NCBI GenBank assembly: GCA_031472005.1 | Contig: PZJY01000002.1 | Span: 1 to 64,000, forward strand | Source: Tetracladium setigerum | Taxonomy: Eukaryota > Ascomycota > Leotiomycetes > Helotiales | Length of the DNA: 64,000 nt | Direction: 5' to 3' | Shown: in pieces, positions 34,329 to 46,326 of the stretch | Layout of the letters: each line of letters starts with the position of its first letter | Numbering within the stretch: the first letter of the stretch is position 1 | Made by a program: the position numbers and the translations under genes | The notes under the pieces: model-generated | Told to the model about the DNA's origin: nothing | The model's database searches: none | Seen by the model: the letters and a program-made list of their open reading frames with translations, nothing else

Positions 34329-35109
34329 TAAGACAGGATGCAAATTAGGGGCATTGACAAGCATCTCAGATACCTAACAAAAATAAATAATTAGTATAAT
34401 AGCGCTCTATACTTCTATATATTGTCTTCCTAGCGATATTTCTCCCAAAATTTTGACCCAGTAGCACACAACTTTCAGAAAGTAGCCAATTCTGCAAGCA
34501 GCCAGTCTTACTATTACACCTCTTTCATTGATTAGCCAGCTTTGCTGCCAAATAGAGACCTTGCTAATTGATCAGTGACTGAAACAATCACATTTGTGTT
34601 ATCAGGTCTGGCACAATTGTCTGGTGGCAAATTTATTGCAGACACAGCCTTTCAAGACCGCACAAAAAAGTCTTGCCATTATTTTCAAACACTGAGATCA
34701 GTGATTAATGAGCCAGTTCCTATAGAATGGGGAGGGGACCCCGCCTAAGCCAAAATACTGTCATCACTTATTACTCTATACCGATTAAATGAGAGTCTAA
34801 ACAATTTTGTCCTGCTGGACAAGATATTCTTCTTCCTCTGCCTTACTCGAGCCGCTTCCCACATCCGTAGTATCCAGACTCAAGCTTTACATTACCTCTC
34901 CCAAAATATGTCTCGAAGCAGGTGTCTCAGGACAAAATTGCTGCCTTCTCTATTATGAAATTTAAGTTCAAGGGTAGATAGCAGATCCTCGAGAAATGCC
35001 GGGAGATAGTATAGCTGAAAAAAATAAGGACATGCTAAATTACTATCTTGATCTAGTTCTAAGTCAAGTCACCCATCAGAGCCGAACTTTCAAAGCTATT
35101 CTAATTTCC
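34329..35109. other. Intergenic, AT-rich, no gene supported
   Basis: No ORF with recognisable domain on either strand; long homopolymeric and TTTAAT-type runs suggest old, decayed sequence. Confidence 0.4.
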
Positions 35110-35235
35110 AATTTAATAATAACAAATTAAATAAAAAATCGAGGCTAAAAAACATCTTATTATAATTCAACACTTGAGAATCAATACCACAACGCTTCTG
35201 CCACCAATCACTCTTCTCATTCGCTCCATTATCCT
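35110..35235 (-). pseudogene. Duplicated 3' end of the carboxylesterase gene
   Basis: About 75 bp at 35160-35235 is nearly identical to 49104-49170, the last codons (..DWWQK..) and stop of the esterase gene at 49.1-51.0 kb. Weaker similarity runs into its 3' flank (towards 35110). One base is missing relative to the esterase copy just before the stop. At about 35235 the sequence joins unrelated material. Only the tail of the gene is present here. Confidence 0.75.
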
Positions 35236-35573
35236 CAACTCTTTAATACTAGTGGCTAAGGAGGTAGGTGAATAATGATCTAGTGATTCATACATACTAT
35301 AAAGTTCTACTATTGCCGCTTTCCAAATATTCGTGTTGTCAAATCTTTTAAAATTATAGATATATCTCCAATTAGCATTGAGCACCGCATCTGGAGTTTT
35401 TTTCTTTGATATCAACGTAATTTTGTGCAATCTCGAACACGGGATCTTTTCTTCGTGGTCCGCCTAGGGCGCCGGCGAAGTGTTGATCTCGGAGACTGAG
35501 AGTAGGAGCAACCCAGCTTTCTTCTCCACCTTCGGAAGGGGCGTTGCTCATGGTGCATAGATCTTGCTTATGC
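35236..35573 (-). pseudogene. Unrecognised small protein, frame broken at an A-run
   Basis: From an ATG at about 35551 (minus strand) the frame encodes MSNAPSEGGEESWVAP.. then LRDQHFAGALGGPRRKDP and ends soon after an oligo-A tract near 35398-35404 (T-run on the plus strand). A second frame then continues with a protein-like WRYIYNFKRFDNTNIWKAA segment up to the esterase fragment. The two frames would join with a 1-base change in the homopolymer. I do not recognise the family. Confidence 0.4.
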
Positions 35574-36424
35574 GACAGTGTTATATGCGGTAGGTAGGGT
35601 ATCAAAGCAAGCAGAGCGATGGCAAAATGACGCTTGCGATGAGTATTTGAGCTGTGCGTAAAGATGAAGTAAACGAAACGCAATCCCTCCTGAAACATGC
35701 ACCATGAGGGCTACACTATGCGGCAAGGGTGTACATAGAAGCCGCAGAGGGGGCTACTCTCAAGTGCCCCAGTCGGTGATAAAGCCATATTGAGGACCGG
35801 AACAATCGATCTCTTTGGCTGCCCTTGTTACCAATTTTACAGAACCCATATCTTCAGCGACATCGGCTGCACCGCCGTCAGCGTGCTTGCGTTCATTTTC
35901 TACGTGACGGGAAAAACGGACATTAGTTATTTCCTAGCTTTTACACCGACTACGCTGCGGCGCAGCGCTGTAGCCCGGCCGCCATTTTTGGAGCTGTAGG
36001 CTTTGTAATCGCAGATCGTAACTGTGCTCAGGCCACTTTTGTTGACATGGCTCCTGGCGTACGATTATGCAGGACATACGCATGTAATTTTCCAGGTTCT
36101 CTTATCCCCACGGCGTTACCAAAGTGGGACTTTGCACCTGAATGGCTGAGTTTGCAAATAGGGCTGACTGACTTGGCATTCTGTACCTGCTTCAAGTCTG
36201 GGCAATGTGACGACGACTGCCACGCCCGGAGGTAGGAATCTTGTTGCCCTCTTCGGCGTTCATATCACCCTAATAATGATATATCGCGATATTTCCATAC
36301 CTCCTTTCAAGCACCGTCTCACCATTTATAGTCCATTCACAAGAAGCAAATTTTCTTTATGTTTCTTTCTTCCCTCGACATTTGCCCTACAACCACTTAT
36401 CCGTGGCCCATCACCCTCTAAGAG
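35574..36424. other. Intergenic, no gene supported
   Basis: ORFs at 35790-35999 and 36047-36235 have no domain features. Presumably includes the old promoter of the SDR pseudogene. Confidence 0.4.
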
Positions 36425-37330
36425 ATGGCAAACGTCGTCCTAGTCACAGGTGCATCAAGTGGTTTTGGGTCCTTGGCTGCCAGAGCACTTGCGGATGCTG
36501 GCAATATCGTCTATGCTGGCATGCGTGGCACTCAAGCCAAGAACATCCCCTCTTTCAACGCTGCCACAGAACATGCTACAAGCAAGAATGTCGATCTTCG
36601 CTGCGTGGAACTCGACGTAGTTGATAATGCTCCAGTGGAGGCAGGCATCTCGTAAATCATCAAAGCAGCCAGCAAACTTGATATAATCGTCCACAACGCT
36701 GGTCATATGGCCTATGGCCCTGCTGAAGCTTTCACGCCAAAGCAATCCGCTCAGCTCTACGACATTAACGTTCTAAGCACACAAAGTATCAACCGTGCAG
36801 CGTTGCCACACATGCGAAGAACTGGCAAGGGGCTTATCATCTGGATTTCTTTAACAAGTACACGAGGAGGTACACCACCATACCTTGCTCCCTATTTTGC
36901 AGCAAAAGCCGCAATGGACTCCCTTGCCGTTTCTTACGCAAGGAAGTTGACGCATTGAGGTATTGAGACCTCGATCATTGTTCCGGGGGCCTTCACCAAG
37001 GGCACAAATCATTTCTCGCATGGTGGCAGCCCAGCATGCCAAGAGATTATTGCTGAATACAACGACGGACCATATAAAGGCATGGATGAACAAGCCGTAC
37101 AGGGTTTGGCGTCGTTGGAGCCTGAGGATGCGGATGTTGCAGATGTTGCGATGGCAATTGTGGCGGTTGTGAGGACGCTATTTGTGAAGAAGCCGTTTTG
37201 GTTGCATATTGACCCATCCCAGGATGGCGCTGAGATTGTCAATGGGGTTGCAGACCGGGTACGATCTGAAATGTATCGAAGAATTGGACTTGGAGATCTA
37301 CTTTCTCCTCATCTGATGAAGAGAACTTAG
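36425..37330 (+). pseudogene. Short-chain dehydrogenase with two in-frame stops
   Basis: One continuous 302-codon frame from ATG 36425 to TAG 37328-37330. It contains the cofactor motif TGASSGFG, HNAGH, and the active-site region ISLTSTRGG..YFAAKAAM (Ser/Tyr/Lys all present). It is interrupted by TAA at 36653-36655 and TGA at 36956-36958. Both fit single transitions from expected Gln (CAA) and Trp (TGG) or Arg codons. No indels are seen in 906 bp, so disabling was by point mutation and recent. Confidence 0.85.
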
Positions 37331-38716
37331 ATACTCTGTCTAATCATTGTATACTTTCTACGCTCTGGTCGCGTTGGACCCTTATGTTGAGTTGGATTTG
37401 TAGCGTTGAGAAGGAGTTTAGAATACAGTTAGAATTAGAATCTACTTCTAGATATTGCTTGTTACATTCTTGTCATTCGATCTAGTTCATCGGCTTAACC
37501 TTCTTTCGCGCTTCTCGATATTGATATTTATGGATAATCAATTCCTTGTGCGTATGAATTGTGCCGAGGAAGTCCTAAGTCGAAATAGATTCAAATAGAG
37601 TAGAGCGCACAGCAGAGTGTCATCAAATCTTGCTGGCTGTGGTAATTCACATCAAGACGTCGTTCACAAATTCAAAAATCAAACTGAATGAAAGCAATGA
37701 GATCACGTGTGGGTAATGCGGACAATAACTATGTGCACATTGTTGCTAAGGGATGACCTTGTGCAAAGTATTGTTACGTTAATGGCGAAAAAGGGGTGGT
37801 GTTAAGATTGATAGATGATGAATTAGTGAGTATTATGACTGCTCCAGATCCGCAACTCACCCAATACTTTCAATGATAGAGTGGGGATAGGATTGGGAGT
37901 GAGTGTGTGAAGTCAAGGTAAGGTGATCCACAAAACAAGACTTTCGCAGGCCAGGATCACCGAAACGAACTTTTGGCCCCCACCCCCTGTACAAGTAGGG
38001 CGCAAAACTTCGTACAGTACGTGGCCGCCTTATCTGCATGGACCTGGTGATATTTTGGCGGTGTATGAAACAGAAAGTTCCACGAATCGGTTGCATCTAA
38101 TTCCGCCCACGGGAGAAGGACTGACATGTGAAGTGTCCACGGTAACAGCACAGAGTCCAAGGAAGCCTTATCTAACAAACTAATATCGCTGACATGTACT
38201 GTACATAACTTCGAGCTTACATCAAGGGAATTATCCGACTAGCACGCGGATATGAGCCAGTAACGTGCGAAGTATATCATTAATCATCTAGCTTGGCTAG
38301 AGCTCTGAAGAGCTCTGAAAGAATGACACATGGTACGCAGTATGACCTGTCTCTATTTAAGGCTGGGCATTTCGAAGGGGAGGGTGAGGGGGCCACAGAT
38401 CCCACTTTGCTTGTCTGTGCGCTTCCAAATCGGAAATTCCCTAATAAGAAATGAGTGTAGGAGAACTCCTTGTCTGATAAGAATCTGGAGAAGCGCGACA
38501 TCGGGGGTTGTTGCTGTTGGCCCGGGACGAAGTATACTCCATTGTTTTTTTCTTGTGGTGCTGAATCAGCGAGATCGTGTCTTGAGTGCGAATGAATCCT
38601 ACAAATTCTAGGGATCTCCATATCAATTCGTATCGTCTCCTCATTCGCAACCATCTTCCAAACGCTCTCTCAGCTCTTTCGTCTATTCATAAAATCAGAT
38701 CAATATTACGGCCCAA
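37331..38716. other. Intergenic, no gene supported
   Basis: No ORF with domain features. A GATCACGTGTGGGTAATGCG at about 37700 partly resembles the dispersed CACGTGTG element but is too short to count as a copy. The promoter of the 38717 gene lies at the right end. Confidence 0.45.
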
Positions 38717-39513
38717 ATGTCTCAAATTCTTGAAGGAAAGGTTGCTATCATAACCGGGGGATCAAAAGGAATTGGCCGAGCCACAGCTCTGCGTCTTGCT
38801 AAAGATGGTGCCAAAGTCGTAATTAACTTCTCCTCTGATACATCCGCAGCAGAAGAAGTTGTGAAGCTGATTGGTACCGACAAATGCATTGCCATCAAAG
38901 CCGACGCAGGGGATGTCGCCCAGTTGGAAATGCTTGTGGCTGAAACCGTCAAGGCTTTTGGGAAGATTGACATACTTGTTCCCAATGCAGGTATCATGCC
39001 TATGCAGGACTTGGAAAGCTCTACAGAAGCCGATTTTGATCGCACTATGCGCTTGAACGTCAAAGGACCCTATTTTCTCGCACAGGTCAGTTAAACTGGT
39101 CAACAAGCGAAAATATATTGACTTTTGGGGTATTCTAGAAAGCAGCACCATATATGGCACCCGGTTCGCACATTGTCTTCTTCTCCACCACTCTGTGCGC
39201 TGCCTCGATGGTGACGCCTAATTATCTCATGTATGTGACGACCAAAGGGGCGGTGGAGCAGATGGCACGCGTGATGTCCAAGGATCTGGCACGTAAGGGG
39301 ATATCCGTCAATGCTGTTGCGCCGGGTCCGACTGGCACCGACCTCTTTTTCAAAGGCAAGAGCGACCAGGTGCTTAAGTTCCTTGCTGGTACCAATCCTC
39401 ACAACCGAATTGGCACTCCAGAGGAGATCGCAGATGCGGTTGCATTCTTAGGAAGCGATGGAAGTAGATGGGTGACTGGTCAGGTCTTGAGAGTTAATGG
39501 AGGCATGGCTTGA
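38717..39513 (+). CDS. Classical short-chain dehydrogenase/reductase (FabG-like)
   Basis: Two exons (38717-39085 and 39139-39513), intron 53 bp, 247 aa. It has all classical SDR marks: TGGSKGIGRA (residues about 13-22), PNAGIM, the SerThrThr segment and YVTTK active site, PGPTGTDLF and a C-terminal RWVTGQVLRVNGGMA, as in 3-oxoacyl-ACP reductase-like fungal enzymes. NADPH-dependent carbonyl reduction is likely; substrate unknown. Reading frame is clean. Confidence 0.92.
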
Positions 39514-40547
39514 TCAAGGATGTTAGAGTTTCCGTATTATTTTCAGTCAGCATGTTTTCAGTTGTATAGTCAAATCCTGGTAATATAGACTATATGATAA
39601 GCTACCGGTACGTGATGTATTTTCACGACTACATTCTCTGGTTCTTCTATCGCGCAGTTCGCAGTTCTCCTGGGTGATGCGGAGCCAACTGAATCAGCGA
39701 TGGTGTACTTCAGGGCGCGACTCCAAGGAATTTCAACAAAAACGTTCTTTGCAATTATGACAAAAGACCTCATTTCCTCAGCAGTGACGCTAGCCGAGTC
39801 GACAAAGGCTGTGTTCTAAGAGAGTGTGATAACAGGGCTGTCGGAAAGACAAAATAGAAGGTCGATTACATGGAGCGCATCCTTTACCTGTCAAGTCCAC
39901 CACTTCCTAGTCACTGATGCTCCTATGTCTATCTTGGCAGTTTCAAATGTCCCGCTTGGAATACTAGCACATGCTGTGATTATGCTGTACAAGGTAGTCG
40001 TATACGTGCCTTCCAGGTAATGAAAAATCTGGTTAAAAGTTTTATATCCGGGATTCTGGTGCGGAGATAGCAAAAGTACTCCGACTGGTTAAGTCCATGG
40101 AAATATCAAGCGTCGTCAGGGAACTGAGGGTAGTAATCCACTTCGCCTCTATGCATCTGTCTTAGTCACTGGAGGGTTGGTTGTCAAGGAGGACAATTGC
40201 AATAGTCAGAAAATATCACTGGAAGACTTCTAAAATAGGGTACCAAGACCGCAGAAGTGAGATTGAAGGCAACGCCACAGCAACTTCAACGTCAGCCTCG
40301 GGTCTTGGCTTGAATAACGAACGATTTACAGAGCTCGGGTATTTAATTCAGGTCTTTAGTATGTACTTCGTACAGTACAAGGCAGATTACGTAGGCCATA
40401 TACATGCAGTCATTGATAATTTCACGGCAAGAGACTAGTCGTACCTAAGTTTATCAATAGACGACATCTCCCTCTTATAAAGGCTATAAAATCCCTGATG
40501 CTATTGGAACTGCGAGTAGATCAATCACTTCCTACTCAGTTCCTTAC
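39514..40547. other. Intergenic, promoter of FAD oxidase gene
   Basis: No supported gene. A CTCTTATAAAGGCTATAAAA block at about 40474-40491 gives TATA boxes about 70 bp upstream of the next start codon. Confidence 0.5.
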
Positions 40548-42026
40548 TTGTTCAACAAAATGTCTTCTCCTCCAACATGTTGCGATATTACTCTCGTGGC
40601 CCAAGAAGCTCCCATATTGGTAGATCTGCTGAAGGAGATCCCGACTCTGGTTATCTTCACTCCGTCATGCTCTGGTTACCAATCCATGAGATCGATCTAT
40701 AACCTCAATGTCAAGAACGTTCCTCTCGCAATTCTTCGTCCACGAACAACCTCTGAAATTAGCGCAATCGTACACTATACCATCAAGTACACCATACCCT
40801 TCTCGGTCCGCGTTGGTGGCCATGATATGTTTGGTAGGAGCATGCCTCATCAAGGGCTTGTGATTGATCTTCGAGAACTCAACGATTGCAACGTACTGGA
40901 CGAAGAATCCGCTGCAATCATTGGGGGCGGCATTATACAATCTGATCTCATAGAAAAGCTCGCCAAGACCGGTAAAACTACTCCATTTGCCTCTGCTCCG
41001 TCCGTTGGTTACGTAGGTTGGGCGACATTGGGGGGCTACGGTCTTCTCTCGGGTGCATTTGGATTAGGTGTCGATCAGATACTGGAGGCGACAATTGTTA
41101 CTGCGGAGGGAGATGTTGTCCAAGCCAATTCGGAGATGATGTATGCGCTACGGGGAGGAGGAGCAATCTTGGGAATAATCACAGAGTTAAAGATCAAAAT
41201 ATACCCCTTGGCGACAGTAAGTGAAGATTTATATTTGTATCCAGGGTTAAAGCTCTATGCTAACCTACTTCCGAAGCTTCTTGGTGGTTTAATTGCCTTC
41301 GAATCTACAAATATCGGGCAAAAAGTCAAGGACTTTTGCTTAGCGTTTCGGGAATTGCAGAAGGAAGGTATTCCGTCAGCTTTAGGAGCCCAAATCGCAG
41401 TCGCAAATCTTCCCGAGTTGGGTCGATGCTTGATCAGTACATTCGTGTGGGCATCTCCAGATCACGAAGCTGGACGTGCCTACCTTGAGAAATTTAAAAG
41501 GCTTGCTGCACCAATCATGGTCGCTGTATCCGAAATGTCACCGCCACAGTGGATGGACATGGCAAAGAGCTTCGGTACTTATGGAGTGTATAACGGCATC
41601 AAGAGCTTGAACATTCCAGAGTTGTCGGATAAGTACTTGGATATCTTCGCTAAAAATTCCGAGAACATGCCGTCAGCAGATGCCACTTTGGTTTTCATGC
41701 ATCAACTGCATGGCAAGGCAACAGAACAGCACGATGATTCATGCTTTCCGACGAGGCAGCCTCATTTCGTGCTCGAAATATTGGGTTCCACCAAGGAGGA
41801 GGAGCTGAAGGAAGCTTCTATGAAATGGTCCGAACATTTCTATCAGGAACTCAAAGACTCAGGTGTGGCAATGGAAGGTGGCTACGCAGCGTTGGTTCAT
41901 CCAGCAGATATCTCTCCTGAATCCTGCTATGGAAGTAACTGGGCCAAGCTTCGAGGACTTAAGCACAAATATGACCCTACCAACGTGTTCAAATGTGCTG
42001 TCCCACAAATGTATCCTAGCATCTGA
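40548..42026 (+). CDS. FAD-linked oxidase (BBE-like, PF01565/PF08031)
   Basis: Single-exon, 492 aa (488 if started at the second Met, 40560). The FAD domain shows PRTTSEISAIVHY, the RVGGHDMFGRSM loop with the His that usually carries 8-alpha-N1 FAD, and GWATLGGYGLLSGAFGLGVDQI. The second covalent-FAD Cys of berberine-bridge enzymes is not evident. The C-terminal berberine-bridge segment ends in WAKLRGLKHKYDPTNVF. No signal peptide, so probably cytosolic, unlike many secreted relatives. These enzymes oxidise alcohols or make oxidative ring closures in natural-product pathways; with the nearby SDRs it might belong to a second small pathway. Confidence 0.9.
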   Translation: MFNKMSSPPTCCDITLVAQEAPILVDLLKEIPTLVIFTPSCSGYQSMRSIYNLNVKNVPLAILRPRTTSEISAIVHYTIKYTIPFSVRVGGHDMFGRSMPHQGLVIDLRELNDCNVLDEESAAIIGGGIIQSDLIEKLAKTGKTTPFASAPSVGYVGWATLGGYGLLSGAFGLGVDQILEATIVTAEGDVVQANSEMMYALRGGGAILGIITELKIKIYPLATVSEDLYLYPGLKLYANLLPKLLGGLIAFESTNIGQKVKDFCLAFRELQKEGIPSALGAQIAVANLPELGRCLISTFVWASPDHEAGRAYLEKFKRLAAPIMVAVSEMSPPQWMDMAKSFGTYGVYNGIKSLNIPELSDKYLDIFAKNSENMPSADATLVFMHQLHGKATEQHDDSCFPTRQPHFVLEILGSTKEEELKEASMKWSEHFYQELKDSGVAMEGGYAALVHPADISPESCYGSNWAKLRGLKHKYDPTNVFKCAVPQMYPSI

Positions 42027-43781
42027 ACCAAGTTGCCTCACTACAATGGCAAGGTGAAGGTTTATTAGCATAGCATATCAGACTGAGGTCAAGGTCACAA
42101 ATTCACAAATCGTCATGATCTTAAGTGTCGCTCTTTATGATGAAAGATTGATCCCATAGCCTGGTAACTAGAGCAGAACGAAGTGAAGTCAGCGAAACCT
42201 GGGTTCTGTGAGTGGCTTCACGACCCGACTGATTTGGAACGGCAGTGGAAGGAGTGGACATCTATTAAACAATCTAACCTAAATTTTTGAAACTCGGTGA
42301 AGGTTCTGAATGAAGGCTGGTTCCGTGCTTCTCCTTTGAATGTTGCTTATCAAGAACGGGTAGTTGTATCCAAAGCTATTTCTAAGGATAATAGCATTCC
42401 ATAGGATTTAGAATAGATCATAAAGTATAGTGCATCACTACACAATTCCTAAAGGAGGATCTTATGCGATGCACACTACTCTTAAATTACCCGGTCTTAG
42501 CTATGTATAGCGGTCTGTCTATCTATCTGACCTATTAAATACCCGCGTATGGTTTCTATTGCGTAGTAAATAAAGTAAGCCAGTATCAACTGAAGCGATC
42601 ACAAGGTATAGTCAAAGGTGTGAATAAACAATATGATTCGATTCTTGATCAAATTTGAGGTCGAGGCTGTTATCTAACGAGAAAGCTACCCAGTATATAT
42701 AGTGCGGGAGTCACGAGTGTCCCAAGACTCCTCAAGACTCCACCACGTGACCAGCTTATGCAACAGGGCGCGTTCAAATTTCTGATCCATTATAGTATTG
42801 TAGTTGGTCAGCAATGCTGTATCTCGTGTAGGTAATTCAAGTGACAATTCAAATCCATGAAGGTATCCTTTGATGGCAGAATGTTCTGCCCAGGCCGGCA
42901 AAAACAAATACATAATCAGGTGGCCGGATTTGAGATAATCCCGCATACGGTTCGCCGTGACTATGAATTATTGGTTGAAAACACATACCCATCCGTTCCT
43001 GGGCTTACACAAGGTGACCACATTTTAAACCTGAAGCTTTCCCATCCTCCCTTTCTGCTTGAAACGATGTTCCTAGCAAATGTCCACAATTTGTAGTATG
43101 GCGTTGATATAGCGGCCGATGACGTGAGGATAACATTTATTGTTACATGAACCCGTGCTAAATCTTGTTATCTCCATGCAAATAATGGAAGTAACACAAT
43201 TCACAAGCATACCCAGCGCCAAGGGCTTATTACAAGCCGTTTAGAGCCGAGATCATATGCTGACGTCGGGTGGGCTTATGCCTAAGCAGGGATTAATCTG
43301 CTTATCACTCGACAACGGCCTAATGCCGAAAACGGCCAGCAATCTGTGCTTGGCAAGCTTGGTAAAGCAGATGTACTTTGCGCCAGTTGAGGATCTCACC
43401 ATTATCAATTTCAAAGTAGTATAGCCTCGTGTGAATAGCGTGTTGAGATTTATTACATGCCTCCCCTACTAGCGGCGATAAATTTTATCGCTTCGCCTCA
43501 ACAGCTCGGTTTGCCCCCGTCATTTGACCACATCTCGCCCCTGACACCTTCAACCATCTTCCCAAAGATTCTTATTAGCATCGTACTCATAAACAGGTCA
43601 ACATTCACTTTGGCTTCAGTTCAACCGGGTCGGGGGGCTCGTGCGGACCATTAACTCCATCCCCGATCTCGGCGTCAAGTTCGACAGAAGAGACCATAAT
43701 TCGAGTCCCCCATAAATTGCTTGTTGTCCAACTTTGGACTGTATGAACGCCTTAGCCCTCAACACCAATAACCCTAGCATA
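42027..43781. other. Intergenic, LTR-like remnant, no gene supported
   Basis: Minus-strand reading at about 42770-42550 resembles an LTR (see the repeat entry). ORFs at 42686-42946 and 42857-43096 lack domains. Nothing else supported. Confidence 0.45.
42550..42775 (-). repeat. Possible degenerate LTR
   Basis: On the minus strand the order is GGTCACGTGGTGGAGTC, further GAGTC repeats, then CACTATATATACTG. This copies the layout of the gag-element LTR at 713-1098 (CACGTGATGGAGTC, GGAGTC repeats, TATATAAG). Similarity outside these motifs is low and no ends or target duplication were found. Confidence 0.3.
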
Positions 43782-45410
43782 ATGGCAAGTACGCTATCCT
43801 GATCCATACCCCACCAATATCAAAGAGACTAATCCAACAGACGTCAACCCATTCATTGTTAGCACGTCCTCGGACAAGCCCAACCCGATTACACGAAAGA
43901 CTATCAGAAGTCATGTTATGCGTGGAAAGAACAGCCGAAAGCCGTCGCCTACCATCAAGTATGGCTCGTGGATGAATGAGGAGATCGCTCGGTCGGACGA
44001 TAGGTCCGGTATGAAAGAGAGACTTGGGCCAACCTTACTGCGAGCGCAGCTACTCTACACGGACCTGAATGTCTCTCAATATGGCGATAAAATGCAGCCA
44101 TACATGTTTGACCTTGTCTTCAAGTGTAAGCCTTCTCCTACGACATCATAGTCTTCCCACGCTCAGAAGTCGTCCTGGAAACGAGCTTTATCCTCCATAT
44201 GAAATTCACTTAACGGTAAGAACGGGGCTTACCAGTTCACAGTTTTTACAATCTTGAAGAAATCACTTTATCCCGTTGAGGTGTGCATAAAGTTCGATCC
44301 GATGAACTCGTTTTGGTTCCAATATCTCTCGGCTGATGCTGCATATCTTCACTCCTTACTGTGGACAACGCAAGCATATTCTGATTGGATTCAGGGCCGT
44401 CCAACCTCCATCATAGCTAGCAAGCATCATTGCAAGGCTCTTGCTCTTCTTCAAAGAAGACTAGATGACAGTGGGATAGCCACCTCAGACATTACTATAG
44501 CCGTGGTTGTTACTCTAGTCATGATGACTGGACTTGTTGGTGACTTTGCAGCAGCTAGGTCGCATATGTTAGGTCTTCATCGAATTGTGACGCTTAGAGG
44601 CGGGCTGACAGAGTTGAAGGAGAATAGCCAATTACAGATCAAAGTTTGTCGGTATGAGCTATAACCCTTGAATCGGTCACGAAACCCTTTTTTAAACATT
44701 CAAAATACAGGGCCGACCTTACGATCGCTCTCATCAGTGGACGCAAGCCCTTGTTCTTTTCAGCAAACATGTCTTGGAAGCCATTTTTTGGCAAGTCGAC
44801 CACTGATATCCATAATCCTTCAGCATTTCGACTCCCCACTTCGAAATTAGACACACGGCTAGTTGATATTAGCACGGACCTTGGAGTATTTTCTACTTCG
44901 GCAAATCTCGCGTTCCAGACAGGCCAAAAAATCAGCCCCGAACTCTTCCAGGAGGTTCTGATCTCAGTTAACTATCGTCTAATGCACATCATATCTATGG
45001 TGGATGAATTCGATGAGATGTTCCGCCTGGGACTGCTTGCTTTCTCAACCACAATCTTCTTACAGACACAGGGGATCAAGGTCCGTTTTACCAGATTCTC
45101 ACGTCAACTGAAGGAAGTGATCACCAAGGTTGCCTGGCCTGATGAAACCTTCAACGCAACCATACTCTGGCTTCTCTTCAATACAGCTTTCATATCTGTC
45201 ACACAGGAGGATGACGTCTGGCTTATGCCTCTCCTTAAGGAGGCACTTCTAGCAACTGGTAGCAACTCATGGGATGAAGTTCGTGCAACTCTAAAGACTT
45301 TTCTGTGGATCGACGTACTACATGATCAGGATGGGAGGAGAATATTCAACCAGGCTGTCAGTAAGGAGATGGTCAGATCAAACGACGACGAGCTATTTCC
45401 CCCTTTGTGA
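43782..45410 (+). CDS. Fungal transcription regulator, PF11951 (Fungal_trans_2) type
   Basis: Four exons: 43782-43788 (7 bp), 43841-44125, 44243-44651 and 44711-45410; 466 aa. The N-terminus has TIRSHVMRGKN, the start typical of Fungal_trans_2 proteins that lack a Zn2Cys6 cluster. The domain body shows SLYPVEVCIKFDPM, ADAAYLHSLL and a MLGLHRIVTLRGGL motif. The micro-exon start was preferred because the intron is 52 bp with a CTAAT branch site, and the first in-frame ATG otherwise (43918) would remove the conserved leader. It probably regulates neighbouring metabolic genes; target unknown. Confidence 0.8.
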
Positions 45411-46326
45411 AGATTGACATAAAACTTACAATTTCGCATTTATGAAGTAACAGAGGGTTGAAGCTATTGTTGGCTTTGAATTGAATTTGGCTGCGTGAGG
45501 TAGCAATGCTGTCACGGGCAAATCACGAATGTTTTCAATTTTCTCAGTATATATGAAAAAAATGTATGTGAGTCCATCTATAAGTCACCAAGTTTTCCCC
45601 TGGGGCTTGAAGATCCTAAGTTTATACGTCGAACAACTTCTGTAACATCTTCTTAAATGGATTTAGGCGAGCACACTTCAAAGTGGACACTTAGCTCTTG
45701 TACTTGGCACATGACCCATACTGCGTGCATCAGTCAATCCTATGTGGAATGAAAGTTGGCGCAAATACTAATCGGCGCATAGATTGTGACGTTCTTTAAG
45801 AAGTGAACAATCCCCACTAAATGGTCGTAACACCACCATATGATCTACTATGTCATCCCACGATGATATGACAATCACATAAGTCCAAGCAGCCAATATA
45901 AAGTGGCAACAGGGAAAACAAAGTTGAGATATTTTAAAACTACAAGCTGATACTCACTCAGTGTTGCGACATGGTTACGTTATTTCCATACCAGCATTAG
46001 GGAGTAAATGCTTGCTAGGAAGCCGAGAGTCAAGTCCAAATAGTGTCGTTCAAAGTTTAATACCAAAACGGTAAGTCCGGGCGGGTGCTATATCCTAAAG
46101 CAGATATCAGTCTAGGCTTGGCAATTTTTCCACTCGAGCGAGAAGTTTGACCGAGTTTGCTTCCACGTAATCTATTCTCAACCTAAAAAGCCATGGAATT
46201 ATCAGAAAGCATATAAAGTCCGCAACCTCAGATTTTCGAAGTTGAATACATATTTTCCAATAGACATCTCAGAACAGGACATCTACGCAGGAATTTCCAA
46301 TCCTTAACTTAACAGTACGACTCGAT
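45411..46326. other. Intergenic, promoter of second SDR
   Basis: No supported gene. A TATAAAG at 46212-46218 stands about 110 bp before the ATG at 46327. Confidence 0.5.
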
